Positions 55,490-64,000 of a stretch of 64,000 nucleotides of DNA are shown here, in pieces (position 1 is the stretch's first letter; each line of letters begins with the position of its first letter). The position numbers were made by a program, and so were the translations under genes. The notes beneath the pieces are model-generated. The model made no database searches and was not told the origin of the DNA. It was given only the letters and a program-made list of their open reading frames with translations. The DNA is from Micropterix aruncella (lineage: Eukaryota; Arthropoda; Insecta; Lepidoptera; Micropterigidae): NCBI GenBank assembly GCA_944548615.1, contig OX155963.1, positions 20,764,261-20,828,260 of the forward strand, read 5' to 3'.

Positions 55490-56355
55490 ATAAATACAAC
55501 TATTGACATCATAAAATAATTGCTAGTCCTGTTCCAAGGCGTCCTGATCCATCATCCATTAAATGTCGAAAAGAACTATGCCATAACAAAAACGAGCTAA
55601 AAATACTCCATTTGAAATGGAAATTTGGAGAATCGACTAATCGGGCACGTCGGCTCTCTCTCTCTCGCTGACGCTCTTGTTTTGTTCGACGCACTGTTGG
55701 GGAGTTACAAACCCTACCGTTATTTGGAAGAAGCATGAGATCGTGTTCGATACGACAAAATGTCGGAAGTTCTTTAGTTAAGGGAGATACTGGCAAAGAG
55801 AACCCAAGGCCTGAGTTAAGGTGGAAATAATTAATTTTTTCATAGACAAATCAAAAATACAGTTAAGACCAATTAGTTGATATTTAATACCAACCTAAAA
55901 ATATACAGGGGAAGAAACATTTAAATTAATATAAGGTCATAAACAACATGTATTAAGTAAGCATGAAATGCGCAAGTACAAGCATTATGAAAAAAAAAAC
56001 AGAATACATTTAATAAAGGATAAAAACGATCTTTCTCTTTTCGAACGAATTATGTAGCAAACGAAGTGAAAATCATCTAAAAATATTTTGACGACTGACA
56101 AAAAATGAGATGAAGCCAGTATACCAAATTATTTTGGACTCCAACTCGTAGGGGAACGTCAAGTTGTAGGGAACGTCTAAGGATGGCGTAGAGCGGACTG
56201 AACCAAAATGTCTTATAGTTAATTGAGAGACCTGAGGTTGGTGCGACGCCTGGTGCGATGACAGCACTAATGGTCATGACAAATTGGTATTAGATTTACC
56301 TCTCAAATTTAATCGCGTATGATAATATAATAATCAAATATATCGTACCCTATCC
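55490..56355. other. Unassigned sequence
   Basis: CTCTCTCTCTCTCGC at 55653. Two overlapping minus-strand frames at 56073-56277 show no domain. Nothing recognised. Confidence 0.45.
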
Positions 56356-56372
56356 GCGGAGATAAAACACCA

Positions 56373-57062
56373 TCTTGCGGTGTCGACTACAACGGGCGAG
56401 CCCGTCACCACAGGACGTTTTAACGATTAGTCGTTCTGTCGCCCTGCAGTGAACGTAGAAGACTTTGGACAGTACAATTCTACGTCCAGCTACGTCACAA
56501 CCCGTGAGAGTCCAACGCCTTACCGCGAGTTGGCCAGGAATAAACCCGGCGGGCTCGAGATACTCGCGCCCTCACTTCCAATTGTGACCAGATTTCTCCT
56601 GTCTCTCGATTGGTTCCGAGTTCGAGGTCGCTTGCGCGGTTCTCTCCCTTACGAAGCGGTGAAACGGAGTGAACCGAATCTATCGCGGACCAAGGCGTCC
56701 TTGGCCCGACTCTGAACCGGGATCGGATGGCCAATGGTCATTTCAAGAGCAGTCGCCGTAAGGTAGACAACCACCCCCGCTCTGTAGGAAACAATACAGT
56801 TCCCAGACTCCCCCGACTGTTAGTCGGAGAGCACAATCGATTGGCTTGCGCCGCACGGTGCGCAGACCGTCCAGGGGCGCCAGAGGTTTGATTCCCAGGG
56901 GAGACTGGTTGACCCAGTGTCCTACCCGGGATTCGCACCCCATGCGGGGAGGCCGTCGGATGGGTGTTGACCCGTGAGTGTGACCGACCCTGAACACATG
57001 GGTCATCGTGGCCACCTCATCATGGGCCCGTTAGCCCCCTCATGGGCCCGTTAGCCCCCGTT
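56373..57062 (+). mobile_element. Family A retroposon, copy A8 (best full-length, 690 bp) with 13-bp target duplication
   Basis: AGATAAAACACCA flanks the copy at 56360-56372 and 57063-57075. It begins TCTTGCGGTGTCGACTACAA, passes through CTCTCGATTGGTTCCGAGTT, AATCTATCGCGGACCAAGGC, TTTCAAGAGCAGTCGCCGTA and GTGTTGACCCGTGAGTGTGA, and ends with a directly repeated CTCATGGGCCCGTTAGCCCC and GTT. It has no poly-A tail. A box-B-like GGTTTGATTCCC is at 56886 but no convincing box A. Frames on both strands are open for 80-90 codons but are not conserved among copies. Confidence 0.9.
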
Positions 57063-57079
57063 AGATAAAACACCAGCAG

Positions 57080-57580
57080 GAAGATAACGAGCTATATTTT
57101 CTTTTTAACCGTCTTTATTTTAATCACTCAATAATATTAAGGAAAATATTTCAAGATAAGGCGAATTACCATATTATCGGCTTGCTTGTAAGAGTTTTAA
57201 TTAATGATTATGTTCTAACTAGTGCACATATAGTATATGTGCACTTGTATATGTGCACTAGTTATAGTATGAATAAATAAATAATAAAACTTTGTTATTT
57301 ATTTATTAAATGCTTGTACAAAAAATGTAGTTACAATGTCACTGGAAGTATAGAAATAGAACATTAAAGAACAACAGCTTAAGATCGACAAAGCTTAATT
57401 AACAAACGGAACTATGCACATCTAACGGAGCTTTTAGGCCTGTATGTCGATGCATAATCGCGTTGTATAAATATAAAGCAATATTATTATAATAACAGTA
57501 ATCAAAAAAAGGGAAAATAAGAAAAAAAATAATAATAATAAAAATTAACCCTCCATCGTTCTCTATTAATAAATACCAGT
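57080..57580. other. Unassigned AT-rich sequence with a palindrome
   Basis: TAACTAGTGCACATATA and TATATGTGCACTAGTTA at about 57216-57264 are inverted, with another TATATGTGCACT between them. Otherwise nothing seen. Confidence 0.55.
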
Positions 57581-57582
57581 AG

Positions 57583-57848
57583 GGCGGTGTCGACTACAAC
57601 GGGCGAACCCATCACCCCAGCCTGGTATAACGATATCTGATCGTTCTTTCAGCCGTGGGATAAACGTGGAAGACTTATAGACAAGACAATCTACTGTCTA
57701 GCACGCCAACAGCCCGTTAGCGATCAACGCCTTACGGCGAGGCACCGGAAAAGGTAACCAGCGGGCAGCCTCGTCCCCTAACTACCAGTTTTGGTAGAAT
57801 ATCTCCGTTTGGAGTTAACCTTCAGGATATCTCCATCCTCCCGACTGG
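57583..57848 (+). mobile_element. Family A retroposon, copy A9 (partial, A2 subfamily)
   Basis: Covers the first ~265 bp of the subfamily, from GGCGGTGTCGACTACAACGG through AGCCTGGTATAACGATATC and CCAGTTTTGGTAGAATATC to TCCTCCCGACTGG, then stops abruptly at unrelated sequence. Confidence 0.8.
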
Positions 57849-58034
57849 ACTCGGTTTTTGTATTTGTTTCGAGTCAAATAAATTTGCTATCGATTTTCGT
57901 TCAATTTTTAAAAAACTGGGTAGCTTGAATTATGCCACACCCTGTACCATCAGCGAAGAAGTACTTGCCTGCGAATCTATCACAGAGAGGCGACGCTGTA
58001 GCCTAAGGGTTTCCACAAAAATCTTTCATCCAAA

Positions 58035-58885
58035 CTAGAACTTTCGCGGGATTTTAATGGGTTAGCGCAGCTTGGGTGGTGTTGACCTTCTTTGTGTTAC
58101 CTTGGTCTGACCAACTCACGGTTCCACTTCCATCCGGTAGCCTTTTCTAAAAGGACTTAACCTTTCAGGGCCGCTGTGAGCTCTGCCTGCGGCTGTAACC
58201 TACAGTCGGAGGCGGTTGGGATCAGATGTGTAGCTTTGGGGGAACACCTTGGGCGAAGCTGAGCAATCCGGCGTATACCCGGGGGGGGGGGGCCGTGGAG
58301 ACGTTTCCTAAAGAGCGGAGGGTAGATGTAGGGTAGATCCTAGAAACGATCCGATGGCCACCCGAACCCGAATGACCATGACAGCAAAAGGCGCCTTGGC
58401 TCGCGATATTCTTAAACTGGATTATCGCTTACGTCAGGTAGAGGCTGGGCATTGTGAAAGCGACCTCGAATCCGTGACTAGACTGGAGGACGGAGAAATC
58501 CAAGCAAATCTGTTAGTGACGGCGCGAGGCTGCCCGCTGGGTTCACTTCGCAGTGCCACGCGGTAAGGCATTGGACTCTCAGAGGCATGTTGGCAGAGTT
58601 AGTTTAATTATTTTATTTTATTTTATTTGGTAATTTACAATTATCTACAGTAAATGGACATTTACAATTACAAGGTCATAGGCGAAAATCCAGTAGCAAA
58701 AAAACTGATATGCCAGAAACTGTTGCCAGTGATCTTATTTTAATGTCGCCTAACTAGGCAATAGCCTGTTCTAAGGCGGACTGTGTTGACCCTAAGTCTC
58801 CACGTTCACCCCACGGTTGAAATAATGATTACATATCGTTATACCTTCCTGGGATGGCGGGTTCGCCCATAGTAGATGACAGCTG
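58035..58885 (-). mobile_element. Family A relative, copy A10, interrupted by a LINE tail
   Basis: Minus-strand copy of a more diverged subfamily. It includes GTTATACCTTCCTGGGATGG and GCGGGTTCGCCCATAGTAGA at the right edge, GCGACCTCGAATCCGTGACT near 58461 and CCAACTCACGGTTCCACTTC near 58110. A LINE 3' fragment at about 58603-58750 splits it. Related 60-70-bp sequences (AGGGTTTCCACAAAAATC and AGGATTTCCACAGAAAAT) lie just outside both edges, at about 57995-58055 and 58905-58965. Confidence 0.65.
58603..58750 (-). mobile_element. LINE 3' tail inserted in family A
   Basis: TTTTATTTTATTTTATTTGG at 58613 is an AAAAT-type tail read on the minus strand. It is followed by AT-rich 3' UTR-like sequence with TTTACAATTA repeated at 58632 and 58661. 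It interrupts the family A sequence, which resumes near 58760. No coding part is present. Confidence 0.55.
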
Positions 58886-58959
58886 CAAAGCAGGTCGACG
58901 TGATGGCAAAGGATTTCCACAGAAAATTTCAATCCAAGCTGGTACTTCCACGGGGATTA

Positions 58960-59150
58960 CGGCACCAGCACCGCCGGAGCGACCGCTGGCGTCCGTCTTC
59001 TAAGTGAAACTGGCTCACCAGGTAGATTGCTGGGCCCAAATTATATGCTCTCAAAAGGTGTCGAGCGGTAAGTTCTTTTTTTGCATTTGCTATTGATCAT
59101 ATTTCGATCATTATTTCGATCACTTCTAAGGATGTCGCATTGAATTAGGG
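58960..59150. other. Unassigned
   Basis: The first part (CACCGCCGGAGCGACCGCTG) is GC-rich and may still belong to the repeat. Nothing else. Confidence 0.35.
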
Positions 59151-59410
59151 TTTGCAAAAAGACAGTCGAAGGGCCCACCTCGGCGCTCGCAAGCCGCTCT
59201 CCAATTTGACGCGGCGGACGAGTTCATTAGCGTTGTGCCGAAGGGGCCGTAATGGGGTGGCTTTTTGCCAGACCTGTACCGCCACACTCAATTTATGCAA
59301 ATCGACCGGCAAACTAAAACATCAATTTCCATTATGCAAATGGTAAGATGATTATACGAAACTGCACGCTATCATGTTCGCTGTCCGCCGGAATTTTAGT
59401 TTTAATTTTA
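59150..59410. promoter_or_regulatory. GC-richer island with two octamer (POU) sites
   Basis: ATGCAAAT occurs at 59295-59302 and 59334-59341, 39 bp apart in the same orientation, within an otherwise GC-rich unique stretch (CACCTCGGCGCTCGCAAGCC, GACGCGGCGGACGAG). ATGCAAAT is the consensus for POU-domain factors. The open frame at 59152-59346 has no domain. Enhancer identity is inference only. Confidence 0.3.
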
Positions 59411-59734
59411 TTCTGACGCTGGAGGCAGAGACTTCGCAAAAGTGAGGGGTGAATATTGAAAAATGCTTTAAGAGGTAACATGAAGAATTTTCAGAGGGCA
59501 ATCAACTTGAAAAAGATAAATACTTTTATAAGTTTTTGTCTGCCTTTTTCTTCCTGGTGCACGATCTTCTATCATAAATTAACGGTCAGGTTGGCTATAC
59601 TAACTCTGTGAACTAGGGCTAAAAATAAGCCTACTAACTCCTAACTGTTTAGTATGAGGCTATAAGTCCGAATTTATAATGTCATTGAATGATTTAATAA
59701 TCATTTACAAACCTAGCTATGTTAAAAAAGTAAA

Positions 59735-59850
59735 TTAAATCTTAATATAAAATAAATAGTTGTCTAAATGACGAAATCTTCAAATGTCATTAATTTAACA
59801 TAAATATATCGTGTGTAGTGTCAAATAAAAGGCCTGATTGAGTACATTCC
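59735..59850 (+). repeat. Dispersed repeat family Q, copy 3 (partial)
   Basis: AATAGTTGTCTAAATGACG, AACATAAATATATCG, GTGTCAAATAAAAGG and TGATTGAGTACATT match 28030-28125 in order. Confidence 0.6.
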
Positions 59851-59859
59851 GAAAATGTG

Positions 59860-60580
59860 TATGTATCTATATGCCACAAATATTTCATAAAAAACTGTCA
59901 TATTTTTACAGTTTAACATATAATAAGTTTACTAGTAAAAAATAAAATACATATTCTTTTCCATTTTTTTAGTTCCTATAGATGAGAATTTAATAATCTT
60001 TTATTTTTTCTGGAACAACTCGATCCGCCAAGTAGTTTTTTTATGCTGAAAAATGTGTTTGTCAGAAAAATGCGTTTAAAGTTTTCTTTACAAAAAAGTA
60101 GTAAGTTTTTTTTAACTTAACAGCAATCTGAGTCTATCAATTCTTCCAGAGGTAAAAGATTAATGAATAAATTTCAAATCAAACTTAAAAAAAACATGAA
60201 AAACATTTTTTTTGGCCGTCTAAACCAGGTTCCCCCCTTAAGCCACTTTTTTAAAACTGCAAGAGTTGGTTGTCTCTTATAACAATATCTCCCCATAGAG
60301 GCTTGCGAGACTGCAGGCAGCATGAAGGAAGGTCTTTTACTCTTAATTAGCAAACCAGCAATTGCTCCTAATTAGCAGGTTTCTGATTTACCGGGTCCTA
60401 TATTTCTGAATTGACTGTAAAGTCATGCAGGTCATGGATATGTGGCGAAGGGGTAAGGAGAGAGGTGAGAGGAGATATAGAGTGAGGTAAGCTACTGCTA
60501 GAGACGCGGTTTCGCGGAAAAATACGGTACAAAGTAAAGGGGAAAAGAGGAAGAAATATGCCTTAAAGTTGTAAGTGAAC
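59860..60580. other. Unassigned AT-rich sequence
   Basis: No gene or element recognised. Confidence 0.5.
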
Positions 60581-60584
60581 GAGA

Positions 60585-60870
60585 GCAAACTTTCGCCGGT
60601 ACCTTGAATCCCGCACACTCCAAACAAGCCGAGCATTACAAAGTTTTTCAACGCTTCCGTGGGCGCCGTTTGCGTTATGCCAAGCTCGTTGACTGTCCGC
60701 CAAAAAGTTGCCACGCGAAATTCGACATTCTTTCCCTCTCCCCGAAGAGCAAGAATCGGTGAAGTTCCCAATGGGTGAGTGTCTTCTACCAACGATACGA
60801 GGATAAACAGCGAATGTTCGAACTTTCGAGATATTTGGTCGTTGGGATCGCATTGAGCAGGCTAGCGATA
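60585..60870. other. GC-richer unique island
   Basis: Two overlapping minus-strand frames (60388-60792 and 60563-60934) are open for over 120 codons, but their products look unlike any domain I know and continue into low-complexity sequence. They are most likely a consequence of raised GC. Candidate conserved non-coding DNA; an unrecognised exon is possible. Confidence 0.3.
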
Positions 60871-61019
60871 CATAATATCTTTTAGCATTATTACATGATT
60901 GAAATCGCGGTAAAGGATAACGACCAGTCACCATAAAATCATTAAATGTTTACTGCCTGAACCTAAACGTGAAAATTTTAGTCTAAAAATAGAAAGATTT
61001 TTAAACCAGAAATTAGCAT

Positions 61020-61256
61020 ACACTGGGTATATAAACTATAATGGTAAAAAGTGAGAACTCGGAAACAAGTCGGTCGATTGAATTGAAAATTTTACAAACT
61101 GTTGCATTTGAATATCTTTTTATTTGAATGGCAAAATATTGAATGGCAAAAGTCTTCCCGCACCGGTGAAATCTTGAGTGCGCTTTGACATTGGTGCGTT
61201 TTCCAATTATTTCATATCAGACTGAGCCACAGCAAGGCGTGGCTGGGTTTAGCTAG
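61020..61256 (+). mobile_element. Helitron 3' terminus (plus strand)
   Basis: GAGCCACAGCAAGGCGTGGC forms an AGCCAC/GTGGCT hairpin, followed by TGGGTTTAG and CTAG at 61253-61256, then T. This is the canonical Helitron 3' end. Body-like sequence (AACAAGTCGGTCGATTGAAT) lies upstream; the 5' TC end was not identified, so the left boundary is a guess. Non-autonomous. Confidence 0.7.
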
Positions 61257-61259
61257 TTA

Positions 61260-61970
61260 TTATAAAAAACTGATTTGTAACGATGCAAAACTATTTATGA
61301 CATTTCGCAGCGAGGGCTCGGGTAATTCAACCTACATTATGAACAACACCTTTGTCACCTGGATTTCAAAAACTATATTTTTTATCTAATAGATGGCAGT
61401 GATCAAGAAAAAAATATGTGATATGATGGTTATTGAAAAAAAAACAATTAATTGCAACAAAAAATATTATTATATATAACATAACTTAATATATCTTATG
61501 GTTACAAAACAAACACATATTTACAAACGCTGTCTGTTGCGACACAAGTTAATCACAGAACATTACAAAAACTTCTTGGAAAAATGTTAGTACACCGTTT
61601 TTTTCCAGTTCTCCTTCTTTGGAAACCTTGAACGATGACATATTTTTAAAATATATCACGGTCGTCACAATCAAACGCTTTGAAAAGGTCATGCAGAGGT
61701 GGACTGATTTCTATTTAGCGCATCTAAAATTATTTTTATGATGCCTCAAAAAAGTCTCACATCATGGGCCCGAAATTAGCCTCCTAATTAAAATCGATAT
61801 TCTGAGTAAATTTGATTTTATGAGCATTTTACTAAAACTTTTAAACCATTTTTTTCAAGTATTATATATTATCCCTGTCCACCCTAGAAAGTCTCAGTTC
61901 TAGTTGGGTGACGAGATCGAATAGGAATGTGGTTAAGGTTTTTCCATTCGGTTTCTCTTATTGACATAAT
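61260..61970. other. Unassigned AT-rich sequence
   Basis: No gene or element recognised. Confidence 0.5.
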
Positions 61971-61974
61971 TCAA

Positions 61975-62590
61975 TCCGAACATATCCGACATCATTCAAT
62001 CCGAATAAACTCTAAAGCAAATTGTTCCAGGGGTGCACTTCGAGAGATTTAATGGAGAAAGTACCAGTAGTTGCTACCAGTAATATTTAAAAGTAATACT
62101 TAGAAGATTGACAGAGATTCTATCGATAGTTAGGGACTAATTTATCTCTGACATCATGCTATCCGAACATATCCGAAATCATTCAATCCTAACAAACTCC
62201 GAAATAAATTGTTTCAGGAGTGCACTTCTAAGTTTTAATGAAGTAAGTACCGGTAGTTGCTACCAGTAATACTTAAAATATGACATAGAAGGTTGAAAGA
62301 GACTCTATCGATAGTTATGGACTCATTCATCTCTGACATCATTCAATTCGAACATATCCGACATCATTCAATCCGAACAAACTCCAAAGAAAATTGTTTC
62401 AGGAGTGCACTTCCAGTGATTTAGTGAAAAAAATATCAATAGTTGCTACCAGTAATACATACAATAATACCTACAAGGTTCAAATATATTCTACCGATAG
62501 TTAGGGACTCATACATCTCTGACAGCATTCAATCCGAACAATCTCCGAAGCAAATTGTTTCAGGAGTGCACTTCGAGAGATTTAATGAAG
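61975..62590 (+). repeat. 187-bp diverged tandem repeat, about 3.4 units
   Basis: TGCACTTC occurs at 62034, 62221, 62406 and 62567 (spacings 187, 185, 161). Each unit also holds TTCAATCCGAACA-like, CAAATTGTTTCAGGAG, GTTGCTACCAGTAATA and TATCGATAGTTAGGGACT blocks. Confidence 0.9.
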
Positions 62591-62594
62591 AAAG

Positions 62595-62880
62595 TACCAG
62601 TAGATGCTCCAAATAAAGCAGCCCCTCCTCCCTGCGTTACTAAGCTTGTCGTTGAGGAAAGTTTTCGCGTAAAGGCAGCGGCGCGCGAGGCTACCTTGCG
62701 CTCGCGAGCTGAGAAGCTAATTTTATTAGTCTTTTTTCCGTTCGGAAAAAAGACGGCTCCATTTTACGATCTTTGCCACGAAGCGTCGACCATCCTGAAA
62801 CTTTTGCCGGCCATTTCCTCGCCGCGCCCGCTCTTCCTTCTATGGAAATTTATGACCTGCACCGAGTTTTGATGCGATTA
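62595..62880. other. GC-richer unique island directly after the tandem repeat
   Basis: CAGCGGCGCGCGAGGCTACC, GCGCTCGCGAGCTGAG and CTCGCCGCGCCCGCTC form a compact GC-rich block. A frame at 62555-62872 begins inside the tandem repeat and has no domain, so no gene is called. Candidate regulatory DNA. Confidence 0.35.
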
Positions 62881-62884
62881 ATTG

Positions 62885-64000
62885 CTTTAAAATTTGACGA
62901 ACTCTGTTTTAGCGGCTGTTAAAACCGACTTATGTATTATTAACTGACTGACACACCCATTATTAACTGACTGACGCCCCTGTGATATAATAAAGAAAAA
63001 AATAAAAATAAACAACACATGTTTAATCAGAAAATATATTTAATATTGAATATTTGATAAGTAGTCCATGCAGAGGATACATGCGAAAGCATCAAAACAT
63101 TACATCGCATGATTAAAATAAGAGGTATTATTACAAATGTTTCGCCCATAAGTTTTATAAACAGTTGGGTGTAATAATTCACGTAATTATATAGGCTTTA
63201 TGATTTTTAGATTACGATTTTTAAACTATTATATCCCTGTATCAAGTTATATTTCAATAAGATATTGGTTTCTCTAAAAAGATTAGATATATTTCAAAAT
63301 GTAAATATTTTTTCTATAAATTTCAACAATCTTTAGCAAATTAAACTAAAATTAAATTAAAGTACAAAAAATTGCTAATTTTTATTGTAAAACGAGTACA
63401 TTATAAAAGATTATCAATCCTTTTAAAACATTCTTCGATTTGAGATAATAAATGAATTCCGCTTGGCGAAAAATATTTTAAATGGGTGGGAATATGTCCC
63501 AGCGAAAGCATATTTAAACTTTTTCGTTGACTGTCGCCATGTAATTCTCAAATTATTTTGAAGTTTAGCCTTGTCACAATGTACTTCAGATAACTATTTG
63601 CCTATCCGTATATAATTAAAAGTTTTATGATTCGTAACCTTTCTGGAATTGTCGTCCTACGAAGTAAAGTATTTCAGATTTTTTTTTATTTATTTATATT
63701 TATTTTTTTATTTATTGAGATACTTATGATTAGGTATACAGTTCATTGATCATGTAACGTTTGCTTTTTATAATAATTATATAAATCATTTATTAATTGA
63801 CATAGGGAGGTTTAACACATCTTACATGACCCGTGATAATTTGGCCCGTCTCTTGATATGCATATTTTTATGCAATTTTAAGAAATTAAATGTTTATTTG
63901 ACAATAAATTATTTGAACCCACCACCTGTATATACACATAATAATACCAATGTTATAAAATATATAGCTATGTAATGGATAAATACATTTATAATTAAAA
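62885..64000. other. Unassigned AT-rich sequence to window end
   Basis: TTATTAACTGACTGAC is directly repeated at about 62936 and 62962. A TTTATTTATTTATATTTATTT run lies near 63688. No gene or element recognised. Confidence 0.5.

Noticed and set aside
60388..60934. Two overlapping minus-strand frames over 120 codons
   Set aside because: No domain, they overlap in different frames, and one runs into low complexity; raised GC explains the length.
62555..62872. 105-codon plus-strand frame
   Set aside because: It begins inside a tandem repeat and has no domain or splice context.

Overview
The window looks like repeat-rich intergenic or intronic DNA from an insect nuclear genome, most probably a butterfly or moth. 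The evidence is AT-rich sequence, Helitrons with TC...CTAG ends of the lepidopteran 'Lep1' type, piggyBac MITEs at TTAA, mariner relics, CR1/Jockey-like and RTE-like LINE fragments and tRNA-derived SINEs. There are no bacterial features. I found no complete host protein gene and no functional tRNA or rRNA gene. All recognisable coding sequence belongs to transposons, apart from one speculative first exon (33881-34057).

Layout, 0-15.6 kb: copies of a high-copy retroposon (family A; 1-375, 11661-12350, 14550-14885), a minisatellite-bearing dispersed element (family V; 961-1530), a detached Harbinger terminus (882-943), several tandem repeats, a tRNA-SINE (6639-6855), two copies of one piggyBac MITE (7863-8297, 15182-15554), a 5S-rRNA-derived SINE (10931-11131) and a mariner scrap. 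16.8-24.5 kb: a LINE with an intact reverse-transcriptase frame of over 500 codons (minus strand), an RTE 3' scrap, a dead irritans-type mariner with TA ends and TIRs (20221-21304), and more A and V copies. 24.3-25.7 kb: two long (TA)n arrays, a 46-bp-arm perfect palindrome and a 32-bp-arm hairpin.

27-40 kb carries fewer transposons. It holds several GC-richer unique islands that could be regulatory DNA, a LINE deletion derivative with a snap-back palindrome at its junction, and a diverged triplicated repeat with a recurring GCGTAGAG motif. 40.7-46.7 kb is nested transposons: family A inserted in family V with a 14-bp target duplication, two Helitron 3' ends, and a PHD-finger ORF1 fused by deletion to a reverse transcriptase next to a 200-base assembly gap.

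The most complete element is a 4.27-kb PIF/Harbinger transposon (47292-51559) with long TIRs, a 3-bp ATT duplication, and two convergent decayed genes: a Myb/SANT-like protein on the plus strand and a multi-exon HARBI1-type DDE transposase on the minus strand. The two genes would normally cooperate, the Myb-like protein helping the transposase reach the ends; here both are broken. 51.6-64 kb contains a fold-back repeat with arms of about 78 bp, more family A copies (one with a LINE inserted in it and flanked by long direct repeats), a Helitron 3' terminus, and a 187-bp tandem repeat.

All identifications come from reading motifs and comparing copies inside the window. No database search was possible, so family names beyond superfamily level are inference.
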